This document shows positions 29,851-41,425 of a DNA stretch of 64,000 bases, piece after piece. The translations under genes were made by a program, and so were the position numbers. Numbering within the stretch: position 1 is the first letter of the stretch; each line of letters starts with the position of its first letter. The stretch is from Datnioides undecimradiatus (lineage: Eukaryota; Chordata; Actinopteri; Lobotiformes; Datnioididae), in assembly GCA_008933995.1 (NCBI GenBank), contig WARS01000043.1, positions 1,154,501 to 1,218,500 on the forward strand, given 5' to 3'. The notes under the pieces are model-generated. The model searched no databases, was not told the DNA's origin, and saw nothing but the letters and a program-made list of their open reading frames with translations.

Positions 29851-32800
29851 CACTACATGCTCATTTCTGATACTTAAACATCTGATTAACAGTTAATTAA
29901 ATTAAATATGCTAAATATCTTTTTACATAATGCTCCAAAAGCAAAGCGTTGCAATAATACACAGATACCTGATAAAACAGGAAGCTGGATTCTTAACTAG
30001 CCAATGAGCAATTGTGCTGATTTGTGCCTAATTATTATGGCAGTTACCATCGTTTAGCACCAAATCTGTCTGAGGTCCAAGATTATACACAATCTCAAAC
30101 TCCTTAGTGATCCCAGGGCTGTTTGGAGATTTGTGACATTTGTGGTATTACACTCCCGCTTGCCATTTCGTGGCCCCGAAGGCCTCGCCGCTGACTAAAC
30201 ATGGTGGTACCCTGACAAATTCAACACTCACTCACTCACCTACTCACTCCCTCGCTGCTATTTCAGCATGTAAGAATATACAACTGTCACAGCTAACAGC
30301 CAGATAGCCAGGCGCTCAGCTGTTGACTGAGGGATCACCAGCGAAATGGGACGGTGCCAGTTCCAAAAGGTGCAGAGATAGAGATAAATAGCTGTGGGGC
30401 TCCTCAGCATTACAGAGGAATGTCACCCAGCGAGGAGCCCTCTGATGCAAGCGGCCAGAAGACAGACCTTCTCCCCTGACACGGTAGTAGAGGAAAGAGG
30501 AAGAAGGATAGCAGCCGCTGCTCGACGACAGGTAAAAGACGCAGCTGACACAAACTGTCACCCAGCTCCCAGGGCGCACTGGGGCTGGAGATTTGCAGTA
30601 TGCCCTATTGGCGCAGGCTGTCAGCTTGAATAGTAGACGGAAGGCACTTTCCAAAACCCCTGCTGAGAAGGGAAATAGACGTGGCTATAATTAAGTAAAC
30701 CCAGGAAAATATTAATGGCTATCGACATGTTCTTTACTCTGTGAGCAATGTGAGTCAGTGTGCTTGTCTGCTGCTCTGTCATCAGTCAAATTCATGCCAA
30801 AAGAGACCTAACTGCTTTGGAAAACTGCCATTTAATTATTTTTTTTCATACCCTTTTCATATTCAAGCGTCATATGATCAAGAAACCTACAGTATTCCTT
30901 TGTTTCTTACCAATGTGTTTTTAAAAATAAGTTAAGGACGTGTTAAAAAGCATAAAATTCAACCAAGAGTAAACTTTAAAGCTCAATTGTATATAAACAG
31001 TGAGAGCAAGGGTTACATGCCAAATTAAATTAATTAATTAATTAGATTAATTGATTATTGCATTTGGCATCTTCACAAAACATTTCCTGTAAATGTTACA
31101 TTTTCAAATTGCACAGTGGATAATGAGCTCTGGCACTTGACCAACCATTGTTGCTCTGGACATTTTAGTATTTGTCTGGCAACTGTTCCACTCTCTCAAC
31201 AGGGCACTTAATCAACTGTAGATCCCCGTGAGGGACAATAGCATTGTCGGGCTAGCTCCCTCAACCCACGGGGACCAAGTTGACATTTGTTTTGGACTGG
31301 AGTAACCCTTACAGCACGCTTACAGAGATAATATAACACGGTGGATGCTGCAGGCACGCAGCGCTCAAATGATGTCGGAGGCCACTTTTCTAATACACGC
31401 CAATGTTTGTTTGTTTCCATTGGTGGTCATGTTAAAGTCCTTACCGACCAGCATCTGCTTTGTTATATTACTTTATTAATATGAGTGGCTGCTAAACCTG
31501 CACTGCCATATTTAATAAACAAGAAATCAATGTACATTAAATGTATATATGTCTGTGTGTTTAGTTCCTTCATTTCTATTGTGGCATCATACCCACTGAG
31601 GATTCTTAAAGGGAAAATAGGAGTTTTGGACGATCCAGTTAAGAGGCGGTTTCAAAATGAATCTCTACGACTAAATCCTAAAGATACAATGTACCTTGAT
31701 TCCACTGGAATAAACGCTTCTATTTGTGGTGGGTCTGTCAGATTAAAACGTTGTTTTCCTGGATTCACAGTTTATCTTTGACACGTTACAGAGAAATTTG
31801 CTTGGCGTGCCACGCTCGCAGTCAAATGCAGAAGTGGTGACGGTTTCCCAGCGCAGCTGGATGAATTTGCAGATGGATTCCTTGAAAGTCTGCTGTCTAC
31901 AAACTCAGAGGAATGACTGAGATGAGACGCCCCACCTGTGCGTGTGCATCAGCACAGTCTGCGCGTGTCCATACATAATAATATATGCATTTTAAATCAT
32001 TTTTAATGGCCTTCCTAAAAGACATCTCTATATATTTATATTTTGCTTCGTATTATTTTAAATGTACAGCGCTAAAATATTTTCTATTGTGCTACGCCTC
32101 AGACTAATTATTATTCATATTGTCCACTTGTTTGTGATCATCAGCTAAGATGTGAACAGGCTGTTAAGATGAGGGAACGTGAAATAGACTCACGTCTGTC
32201 TCTATAACTCTATCCTAACAGCGGGCTAAGTGTCAATCCAGAGTAAACATCTTGGGCAGGTGTACCAAGAGCCAAAAATCCATCGTCAGCTCAGTGGAGG
32301 CTGTGTGGCTCTGTGCTGCTGCTGTCGTTGGAGTGTGGAGGAGAGACGGGGGCAGAATCAGTCTAATCACAAAGTGAAATAAATGCCTGGAGAATATTAC
32401 TTATCGCTGCAGGATACGGACTTCATACACCTCTCTACATTAATGCTCCGTTTTCAGTTCAGGTATTAATTAAATCTAAATAAATCAAGTCTTTGCTATT
32501 GAGGCTGTAGTTTGCAGTCATGTTTTACATTAAAGGGTCAGAATACATAAAACATCTCACAACATAATCCAGTACAAGCCACTAGTTTCATAAAAGACAA
32601 GCTTTGTAAAAGAGCTGTTGCATTTGATCACAATCGATTGTATAAGTGCTCTAATGCAGTGGCCTGTGAGTGTACATGTGCATGTTTGGTTAGTATACTG
32701 TATTTTGTGAATTGTGATACGTAAAAAAAATAAATAAATCCATGAGCAAAACACAATATGTTGCACGAGTAAATCAAATATGTTCAAGCGTTCTTAAACT

Positions 32801-33589
32801 TATACCAAAATAAAAATAGTTATAAATTAGATTTTGTATGTTGATCCTCAAAACAAATAATTGTATGTGTTACAATTTATTGTTAGTCCACCAAAGGAAT
32901 ATGTCTTGATGTCTTGATTTTATTTATTTTCATTCACTCAGTCAATTTGTAGAACGTGTGAAACGGCGTCCTCGGAGTTAAAAATTGTAAATTAGCATCA
33001 GCATACACTGAGAACAGCAAACGTCATGATATGAATCAATTATCAGTGTGTGCTTGTGTGTGTTTTTGACACATGCTGTTGTTTTAATATCTTACCAACA
33101 TAACAATTGAATGCTTATGTTGTGGACACACATAAACTATATAACTTTATACTGACTGTAATGTGTGTATTTGACACGACATTTCCTTTTGATCTCCCTT
33201 ATGCTACACAGACAGGCTTTTTTTAATTATTAAAACTGGAGTAGGAAACGAGTTTGCCGTGGTAATAAGTGGTGAAGTTTGTCTGTGAGACGTATATTTG
33301 CCGGTTTAAATGAATAAATCACACTGCCAGTGCCAGACGTACAACTATGGAAATATTTGGCTCCTGCTTTGTGAAACAAAATGGCTTCTTCTTTTCCTCA
33401 CAGTAAATACAGAAAAGAAACCTCAAAACAAAACAGTCGAGAGGATAACCATTGATCCCCATCTAAGCCACGCTCAATCACACTTAAACGGGGCGGCTCT
33501 TCCTACCAGAGGAACCAGCACAAACCTTTAAGTCGACAGCTAATGCCCGGTTTAGTCCTCTCTCTCGCTCTCTTTCTTTCCCTCCTCAA

Positions 33590-34310
33590 AAACTGCCATG
33601 CTACAACTTAATACGAGACGGGCTCACGCTGGGCGGCTGGGAGGTGCTATCAAGGCCCGACTCCGCGCTCTCAGCCTTTGCTTTCCATTTTGTTGTCGCC
33701 ATTCTTCGTCTCGCCCCCACCGACTTCTCTTTTGCGGGTCGCCGAACCCCGGGACAAAGTGTGTCTGCCCCACCTCCTGATCCTCGGACGCCAATGCCGG
33801 GACCACCACGCCACACACAACGCTGGAAGGTGACATTTCCTAACCCCCCCCCGTGGCCCCCACCTCCCTCATCTCCCCTAATCCAATCAGCAAGGCCTGA
33901 GTTTTTCTAATATACTGGTGGTCTCATACTCTGACTTTATCCCTGCAGCTGTGCCGGACCGCTCATTGGCAAGATTAGGGCCTCCTCAGCTCCTCTGATC
34001 ATGTATTTCAATATGAATGGGACCAATAAGGGGGTGGATTATGGCTTAGTTACTTTGGAAATCCAAGGCCCCCCTTTGATGCCCCCGGGTTTGAACAGCA
34101 ATGGCAGAACCCTGCCTGGTCGGCATGGCGTGGCGGCAACGCCACCTGGCAGTCAAATGTTTGCTCATATGCGCTCATTAAACAACACCACACTGGCAGT
34201 GTGGATACTGACTGCGGGCCCGATGGCGAGCCTTGGCCGCGACCAGATGGCGCCGTCACCAGTATGCCAGGTGGGGTTCGTCGTTGCCACTCGTGAGATG
34301 CCTCATGGAC
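33590..34310. promoter_or_regulatory. Candidate regulatory block with a CTCF-like site
   Basis: Over 700 bases that are clearly more G/C- and CpG-rich than the desert average. It includes CCAAT at 34022-34026, the TCF/LEF-type CTTTGAT at 34074-34080 and a 13-of-14 CTCF core match (CGACCAGATGGCGC) at 34240-34253. A 190-codon plus-strand frame starts at 34001 but runs into microsatellites and has no domain. It could be an enhancer, an unannotated promoter or a boundary. Confidence 0.35.
34240..34253 (+). promoter_or_regulatory. Candidate CTCF site, one mismatch
   Basis: CGACCAGATGGCGC matches the CTCF core at 13 of 14 positions, the mismatch being the second C. Same orientation as the other candidates in this window. 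Confidence 0.4.
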
Positions 34311-34314
34311 GAAG

Positions 34315-34345
34315 GGTGGGGAGGGGGTGGGGGGGTGGGGGGTGC
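34315..34345 (+). other. G-quadruplex-forming tract
   Basis: GGGTGGGGAGGGGG followed by TGGGGGGGTGGGGGG gives at least four runs of three or more G separated by single bases, the strongest kind of intramolecular quadruplex pattern. Confidence 0.8.
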
Positions 34346-34437
34346 GGTTGGGAGGTGTGGGAGGAAGACAAGCGTGGACGGAGCATGTTGCCAACTAGGA
34401 AGAGAATAAACAAACACACATTCCAGTTACCTTCGTC

Positions 34438-34503
34438 CACACACACACACACACACACACTTTCGCTCTGTCGCTGTTTTCCTCTCACACACACACACAC
34501 ACA
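34438..34503. repeat. Two (CA)n microsatellites
   Basis: (CA) runs at 34438-34460 and about 34486-34503 separated by 25 bases of CT-rich sequence. Confidence 0.95.
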
Positions 34504-34659
34504 GAGTAAACACTTGCGCACACTTCATAGATGTAAATGTGCTCTTAATGCAGAATTATCAACACTACATTAATGAGAAGAGATCCCTCATGCCCACTCA
34601 GTATCACCTGTATGTACGAGTGCACCTGAATTCAAACACTATAAACACGTATGCACACA

Positions 34660-35080
34660 CTGAGGCGTCCTGAGCGCGTCGGCCCCGCCGCGTCACAGCC
34701 CCGGCGGGGGTTTTTCATTAGTTATTGAGGCCTGTGCCGTCTTCTCCGTCAGCCCTCCTGCCCTTGCGTCTCAGGGCCCTTTTGTGTGTGAAGTGCTAGA
34801 GGTGATTAATATTTGTTTTTCCTCCTCTGTGGGAGAGGAAGACCCAGCTGATCCACTGTGACCCCTCCTTAATCCCCAGCGGGTTCGAGCCAGTCTCCCC
34901 GTTTCCTTCCCTCCTCTTTTGGGTTTTTACCTCTGGGGGGCACCTACCCGATACTAACACTCACGTCCGACCCGAGGATCACATAAGACCCGGGCTATTT
35001 AATGCTCACATTGACTTTCGAGCTGAGCCACGATGACAAGTTTCTTTATGAGGGCCGCTGACTTTTTATTTGCCGTATCC
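34660..35080. promoter_or_regulatory. Candidate conserved non-coding block
   Basis: Starts in CpG-rich sequence ('gcgtcggccccgccgcgtcacagccccggcggggg') and continues for about 400 non-repetitive bases through 'gaggtgattaatatttg' near 34800 and 'gggctatttaatgctcacattgac' near 34992. It resembles an enhancer or unmethylated island. No exon is recognised. Confidence 0.3.
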
Positions 35081-35633
35081 ATCCTCCGTGAAATGACGCT
35101 TGTAAATATGGCTGTCAGGTACTGATGTCAGGTGAGGCGGAGATTTTTTTTTTTCTATTTTTTTGGTTTTATCAACTCAGAGACTGCAAACAAAGCAGCA
35201 AACGGTTGCGCATCAACCTGCCTGTTTCCAGAAGAACATCTCAGTGCAGCAGGATGTTTATCTGCAAGCCTTCCAAAATAAATATCTCATGTCAGGTTCA
35301 ACAACTTGCATCCAAATGTTGGAGAACAGCTACTAAATGGCCTCTGTAGCTGTAACACCCCGCTCCCTAGGTAGTTTGGACAGTTTGGACAGGTGAAGGA
35401 AGTATCTTCATTACAGAAAATAGCAGGATATCCTGACTGAACTGGGCTGAGGTGGCCAGGTTGAGGGTTTTTTTGGAGTGGGGGCTTTGTTGGGGCCAGT
35501 GGAGAGGGTGTCTTGAAGGATTGAGTGGCTTGCGGGGTCTATTGAGCACTTGATCCTGTTGACAGATATACTGCTCCCTTTGTGACCACATGGCTGTGAT
35601 GGAAATGGCAGGTGCAGTATGGGTAGCCGATGG

Positions 35634-35655
35634 AAAAAAAAAAAAAAAAAAAAAA
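35634..35655. repeat. A22 homopolymer
   Basis: Twenty-two consecutive A in anonymous sequence. I looked for a retroposon body upstream and saw nothing recognisable. Confidence 0.9.
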
Positions 35656-36699
35656 GTCCTTTCTAGCGTTGTGTTTCAGTGGTTGTAAAAACACAGCTGT
35701 TTTCAGCTTTCTGAACCGGCTGCGCGCTCGGTTTCCAATTCTCTCCAGCTCCTTGTTGCCTTGTTGGCGTAGTCACTAAACTCGCAAACACAGTCTTATG
35801 GTCTTAGCTCTTTATAAGAGCTTTAGTTGAAAAAAATGTACAGATCAGTATTAACGATCAACACTGTTGGAGAAAAGCTCTTAGCAACTGGCTCAAAACC
35901 TTCCTCGGAGTAACTGATAGTAATGGGAAACTGCTCGGCTATTTAGCACGCAAGCATATTAACACAGGATGAGAGGAGACAATTCAGTTTGAGCTGAGCT
36001 AAAGGAGAACAGGAACTTTATGAAGGGTGTATTCACGCCCGCTTCGGAACAGTTGCTTCAAAACCTGGAGCGTTTGACCCCCAGGTTTCGGTCCGGTCGG
36101 GGCGTATGTGCACGCTGCAGTCGCTCTCGCTGGGGGCAAAACGAGGAAGGGGGGTGGGATCGCTCAGAAAACGTGGTCTCAATTGACCTTCACTTCAACT
36201 CTGGAGTTTGTTTGCAATCAAACCCACCATCCAAAACAGCAGGCTCGTGCTGATAATGTAATCAAGTCTATCTGATTAGTTCTTGACATCTCCTAATAAG
36301 ATGCAACGGGAAATTGTTTTCTAGTAGCGCATAAACGCAGTGACAACAGGCAGACTAGTACCTGCTCCTCCATAATAAAGAAGGGGGAAAAGGAAAAGAA
36401 GAGAGCAGTGCAGAGTCCAGCTAGAGTTGAAACTTTGCAGAAAAAATCTAAACTTCGTGTGCAGCACATCAGCTTCACGCACTTTGTTGGAGCTATGGTG
36501 AATTTTATCATCCCTATCGAATTAAATTCAAACAAAGAATATATTAAAAGCTTAGTTGTGCTTTGAATTGTTTACAGCTTTAAGTCCACTGTTAAACACT
36601 GACAAGTGAACACGAACGAACCGAGGGGATCCAACAATACAGAAATGGTATAGAAGTAGTCCGTGGATTAGAACAAAGCAAACAAATGACAGGTCTGAA

Positions 36700-36723
36700 A
36701 ATATATATATATATATATTTATA

Positions 36724-36770
<47 letters not shown>
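36700..36770. repeat. (AT)n(GT)n compound microsatellite
   Basis: About ten AT units, a short bridge, then more than twenty GT units, the longest dinucleotide array of the window. Confidence 0.95.
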
Positions 36771-36776
<6 letters not shown>

Positions 36777-37086
36777 GCCTTTGTAAATCTAAAGAGTTAA
36801 AAAAGTCAATTAAATTCTATTTCAATTCATTCTTATTTATATTATGAATGAGTTTTTAATTATACGTTGACATGTAGAATACACATTATTATTATTAGTA
36901 TTTAAAACATGTATAGATGGTATTCAGATATTTAAAATGATCAAACATGTTACAAATTGTAACTGACAGAAGCATCATTTCTGTTCTTGATGTGACCAAA
37001 TTGTGTACCATTAAAAACAATTAAAGTGAACTGTAGTTTGTGACGTTAAAGACAGAAGTAAAGTTTGGAATGTATGCGTGTGTGTT

Positions 37087-37089
<3 letters not shown>

Positions 37090-37117
<28 letters not shown>
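37090..37117. repeat. (GT)14 microsatellite
   Basis: About fourteen uninterrupted GT units, read directly. Confidence 0.9.
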
Positions 37118-37119
<2 letters not shown>

Positions 37120-39567
37120 TAACTTTGTTTCTTGCTTCTTCAAAGCTGTATTAAAATCCTAGAGGATAATCTTCTATTTTTAAAATCACTGCTCATGTGC
37201 ACAGTACAAACACTCTTCCTCCGTTTTTTTTTATTTTTGGTCAAACTCTCTGTTGCAGCTTCCTGGTCTTCTTTCAACAGCGCTGTTCCTGACATGCAGC
37301 TTGGTGTGGGAGTGTGTTCAGTGGGAGAAGCAAAGCTTTTAGCTCTCTATGAAGATGTCTAATGAGCGGCGCCAAGTGTCACAACTCCTACACAGATTAC
37401 TTTTCTCTGCTGCCAGTCCTCACTCCCTCCCCCACTTCTTTTGCCCCAATTTTCGTCTTGTCAACACCTTCAGGCACTGCCACTGCTTTGGAGAAGCCAT
37501 TAGGCCTGTACATTCCCATCAGATGTTGTACATGCTTCATCATTGCTCTATGATTTTTTTTTTTTTTTAAATAAGAATAATTTAAGGGACAGTTTGTGAT
37601 ACAGTGCTGCTCATGTAATGTGATACCTGCAAACTTAAAAGCAAAATGAAGAAAGCATTCAAACAAAGAAGGAAAGTGCTGGCCAGAAGAAATATCTTGT
37701 TTAATAGAAAATCAGTTATTCTAATTATACTTGGTCCTTCAACTTACGGCTGAGTCTTTAAAAAGACATAAAGGGCAATTAGGAAATAAATAAGGAACAT
37801 GTGAGTATTTATGTGATTGCTAGCCATGTAGCTACCCAGCCGAATAAGTAATGAATTTAAAATGTCAAAACAAACAAAAAATAAAATAAAATAGAATAAG
37901 CATTGTAAGATATAACTGGTTTCAGAAATGCGAGAATCCAAAAATATGATTTTTGGTAATAGATAAAATCCTATAAGAGTGTTTGAGAACAGCATGTTTC
38001 AAAGTATTTTAACTGTATCCAACAGGCTCTCGCCTCAGAAGACTTATGACATATGCCACCGTCGATTAAGCTTCAAATCCCCGATGACCAGCGTAACAGC
38101 ACCGCCACACCGAGGGGACTTGAGTAATAGAGATATTGATATCTGCCAATGAAAAACAAGGGGCTATCACTCTGCGCAGATTCAGCGACGTGACGCACAG
38201 ACTGACGAGTGATCGACTTGAAGCCGAGCTTCTGAGCCATGATCCACGCCGGCGGAGTGCGTGCTGTCACGTTTCACTTTCCCAACGTGGAGCAACCGTA
38301 CCTGCTCATCGCTCCGGGGGTTTAACTGATGAATGACACTGCAGTGTGCTGTGCCTCACTACGGGGCCATTTGTGGAGAGATAAGAGAGACTTCCTGGAT
38401 TAAGGAGGTAGTTGAGGTACATCTCCAGAGAGCCTGTTTGTTTGGGTAAGACAGCTCCTTCATTACTGCAAAACTGTGGGAGGCTGGGAAGCCAACCTGT
38501 CTCCGAGATAGCACGGGACTGCTGCCAAAATGTACTTAACCAGACTGAAAATGCAACCCACTTCCCCTTGATGCCTCTAATATATTATCATGAATTGTGC
38601 ATCGGGAATAATGCACCGTTTGAGGCATTAATATTAAGCAGATGTTGAAATACTGACTTTAAAACATCACATTTACCACCTCACGCGGCGTGAAACTGCA
38701 CACTCTTGATGTTCAGATTCTTTTCTTTTTTTTTTTTTTTTTTTGAACGTAGTTTTGCTTTGTGGGTGGCCCCGGCATGACCTGGCAAGTGAATGAGCCT
38801 CGGCATTAAAATGAATGAGTTCCTGATGCCAGTGTCACTTTGAAAAACACAAGCTGACCATCGTGTTCTCGCCCAAGCATGCGGGATTACACTCAGCGCG
38901 GTCACGTCGGCTTACGCGTGGAAAAATAAGAAGAGGGGGAAAATGTAGAAGAAACCACAGGGGCTGAAACTTTAAACAGAACACATGTGCAGCTTATTTA
39001 GGTATTTTAGACGAGATTGATCATTTATTCAGTTAATTTTTTTTATCTCTTCCTTTGTCAGTATTTTTTAAATCACATATTTCAGCATCATCTCACTACA
39101 CAGCTGCTGTAATATCTGGAACTTTTCATTTCAGATGTTTTTTTTTAATGGGAGCTTGACTCCATAAAACGCCAAATCCCCCTTTTCTCTTCAGTTGTCT
39201 CTATCGATACTCTCTGGTCACCATTTAGAAGCCTCTCTGCTGGAAAGTAACTTGTAGTTCATCATTCACAACAATTTTACATGAAGATAATAAATGTTGT
39301 TTGACTAATTAAGCAATCGACTAATGGTTTTATCACTGCACTCTATTATAATAATAACAACAGGAAGAAGAAGAATAGGAACAAAAGTGGATTTGTGTTA
39401 TGTGCTTTAGTGACAAAGTGTCCACTTTTATGATGCCTTAAAGCTTATTAAATAATTTATGGTTGCATTTGACATTTACATTTTAGCAAAGATTGACATC
39501 AGCATATGTTAATTTTAATTTAACATATGTATACTTAGTAAGAACACTTTATGTCTTATGTCACCTG

Positions 39568-39583
39568 AGGTCACCTGAGGTCC
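39568..39583 (+). promoter_or_regulatory. DR4-type nuclear receptor half-site pair
   Basis: AGGTCA-CCTG-AGGTCC is two AGGTCA half-sites in direct repeat with a spacing of four, the arrangement used by thyroid hormone receptor/RXR and LXR/RXR. It arises from a tandem duplication of the 10-mer TCACCTGAGG. Short motif; chance is possible. Confidence 0.3.
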
Positions 39584-39779
39584 AGATGACATCCCTTCCA
39601 CCGCTGATTTCATACCTGAACATTGCCCAGGTAGCTATTACATTAACCTGGAAGCATGCTTTGCAAAGCACATACACGGTATATGCACATAGTTTCTGTG
39701 CATCAGGCTCGCATTGATCATGTACATCAACAAGTGAATATCTGTCTCGTATCCGATTTCAGCAGAAATAGTTGCATAC

Positions 39780-40350
39780 ATGCGCATGGTGATCTGCTCG
39801 GTGCTGGTGTGCTGCAGTGCTGCGTGGGGCCTCTTGTTGCCCCAGTGGCGGTGAAGGGGGAATTAGATGTAGTGTTGTCTGAGTCCCTGTTAATCCTCAG
39901 CTGATTAGTGGATTCTCATCAGGGCTCCTTCAGAGAGAGCGAGAGAGAAAGAGTGCAGAGGAGAGAAAGGGGGAGAAAGAGAGGAGGAGAAAAGGAAGGG
40001 TGGAAGAAACAACAAGAAAGCAGAGTTGGGGAAAACCCCCTCCTTTGCCTTTCTCCTTTCCTATCATCCGTCACCCCCCGCCAAGGACCACAGGCCCGAG
40101 TCTCCTCCGGCCAATAAGATCTCAGGCCCTCGGGTCACCTGGCTCACCAGACTAATCCTGAATCTGCCTTGTAGATTAGCACTTTCCCACTCGCAGCCAC
40201 TCTAGCCCAAGCCCCGGCAAATCCCGAGGTAAATGTCTGAGCTTCCGGTAAGTGGGTGAGCATGGCGTTGTGCAGTGGATTAAGGAGAATAGGATAATAT
40301 TTACAAGCCCATCGCCAGTAGTGATAAGGCTGAGGATAAACAGTAATGGT
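39780..40350. promoter_or_regulatory. Candidate conserved non-coding block with purine-rich core
   Basis: Non-repetitive sequence around 39780-39925 and 40030-40350 brackets a 90-base AG-rich tract (39931-40020). The right part includes 'ggtcacctggctcaccagactaatcctg', with a TAATCC bicoid/OTX-type site at 40153-40158. Enhancer function is inferred. Confidence 0.25.
39931..40020 (+). repeat. Purine-rich (GA)n-like tract
   Basis: About 90 bases almost entirely A and G (AGAGAGAGCGAGAGAGAAAG and similar), able to form triplex DNA and often bound by GAGA/MAZ-type factors. Confidence 0.85.
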
Positions 40351-41179
40351 CCCTCTTTAGCCTTTTTTTTCCCCTCTCCCTTGTCAAGGCAAATGGTTAA
40401 ATCTCTGAATCCCTGTGTTTAGTCTCTGACATTGATGTGCTAAATTAGTCAGCTGTGAATTAGTTCATGCCACTCACCTAGCCTTAGTCCTGCTTAAATG
40501 GATAAACAATTATTTATGAATAAGGGTGTTCTGATATTGATAAAATGAGCTGGGGGTGGACTTCTTTGTGTATTAAGTTATTTAAGATAGCATGATAAAG
40601 AATGGTCTTATGAGATATTTGAAGTTCACTTGGAGTTTGTTTCCAAAACTGTCTGGGAATCAGCTTCACGATGAGGATTGTTTAAAATTAGACCCAGTGT
40701 CAGATCATCGTAGAGACTACATTTGGATATTACAAACAGGAAACAGCCTCACACACCATCAGTCACTGAAAAACACTCCTGTCATCTGTCGATCAATACA
40801 TTTAATATCTAACACATTAGCAATGTGCCCTGTTTGGTTGAACTGTCTATTATTTGTAACGTTCATACTGATAAGTTCCCTTCACAACTGCACATGTGCG
40901 TTAACAAAGGTTGTCCTCGTTGGAAACACATGATCAATGTAAGTGAATATGTGTTTTGATGAACTCACCCTAACTGACAGCAAGTCGAGACCCGACGACA
41001 TGAGACGAACCATATCGTCAAATCACAGATGGACTAATTTTCTCTCTACTGTAGATGGCACTGTTAACCTTGACTTGCACTCGGTTGGGATTTCAGTGTT
41101 GAGGAAGCAGAGTAGAAACAGTCGACGTCTGCTCCTTATTACCACTTTTAGCCCCAGGGAGAAATTAATTAAAGTGGGG

Positions 41180-41201
41180 AATAATAATAAAAATAATAAT
41201 A
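41180..41201. repeat. (AAT)n tract
   Basis: Seven imperfect AAT units. Confidence 0.85.
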
Positions 41202-41339
41202 ACACACATTATCTTTGTCATCACAGTTATGCTAACAACAGTAATGGAGTTTTGAGGGGAGCCAGCGGCCGAAGTAAATACCCCGCAGCTTTTATCTTAC
41301 AGAAAACTAAAGGTGCAGAGCTTTTTTTTTCCCCCCTCC

Positions 41340-41425
41340 TGTGTTTTTTTTGAGAAGTGGAGTGTTGGTGGTGGTGGGTGGGGGGGAGTTTTCTTCTACG
41401 GGGGAGGTTCGGGGTTAGGGCCGGA
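41340..41425 (+). other. G-rich segment with quadruplex potential
   Basis: 'ggtggtggtgggtggggggg', then 'acgggggaggttcggggttaggg', gives four or more G runs with loops up to about 14 bases. Weaker than the tract at 34315. Confidence 0.5.

Larger units (their letters stand above)
27131..33580. other. Gene desert, third segment
   Basis: No coding exon recognised. Mostly A/T-rich unique sequence with short CA runs (28234-28244) and a few T runs (28852-28864, 29526-29536). Frames at 28906-29286 and 30316-30654 have no recognisable domain. Confidence 0.5.
35081..39780. other. Gene desert, fourth segment
   Basis: No coding exon recognised. Contains the microsatellites listed, a T18 run near 38729-38746, and A/T-rich unique sequence. 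A DR4-type nuclear-receptor motif lies at 39568-39583. Confidence 0.5.

Noticed and set aside
34001..34573. 190-codon plus-strand frame
   Set aside because: It crosses a G-rich tract and two CA microsatellites (His/Thr runs), has no domain and no matching splice context; more likely a chance frame in a G/C-rich regulatory block.
34884..34894. GGTTCGAGCCA resembling a tRNA B-box/T-arm
   Set aside because: No A-box or cloverleaf could be built upstream, and no acceptor stem pairs. The similar GATTCGAGCC near 42351 fails for the same reason.
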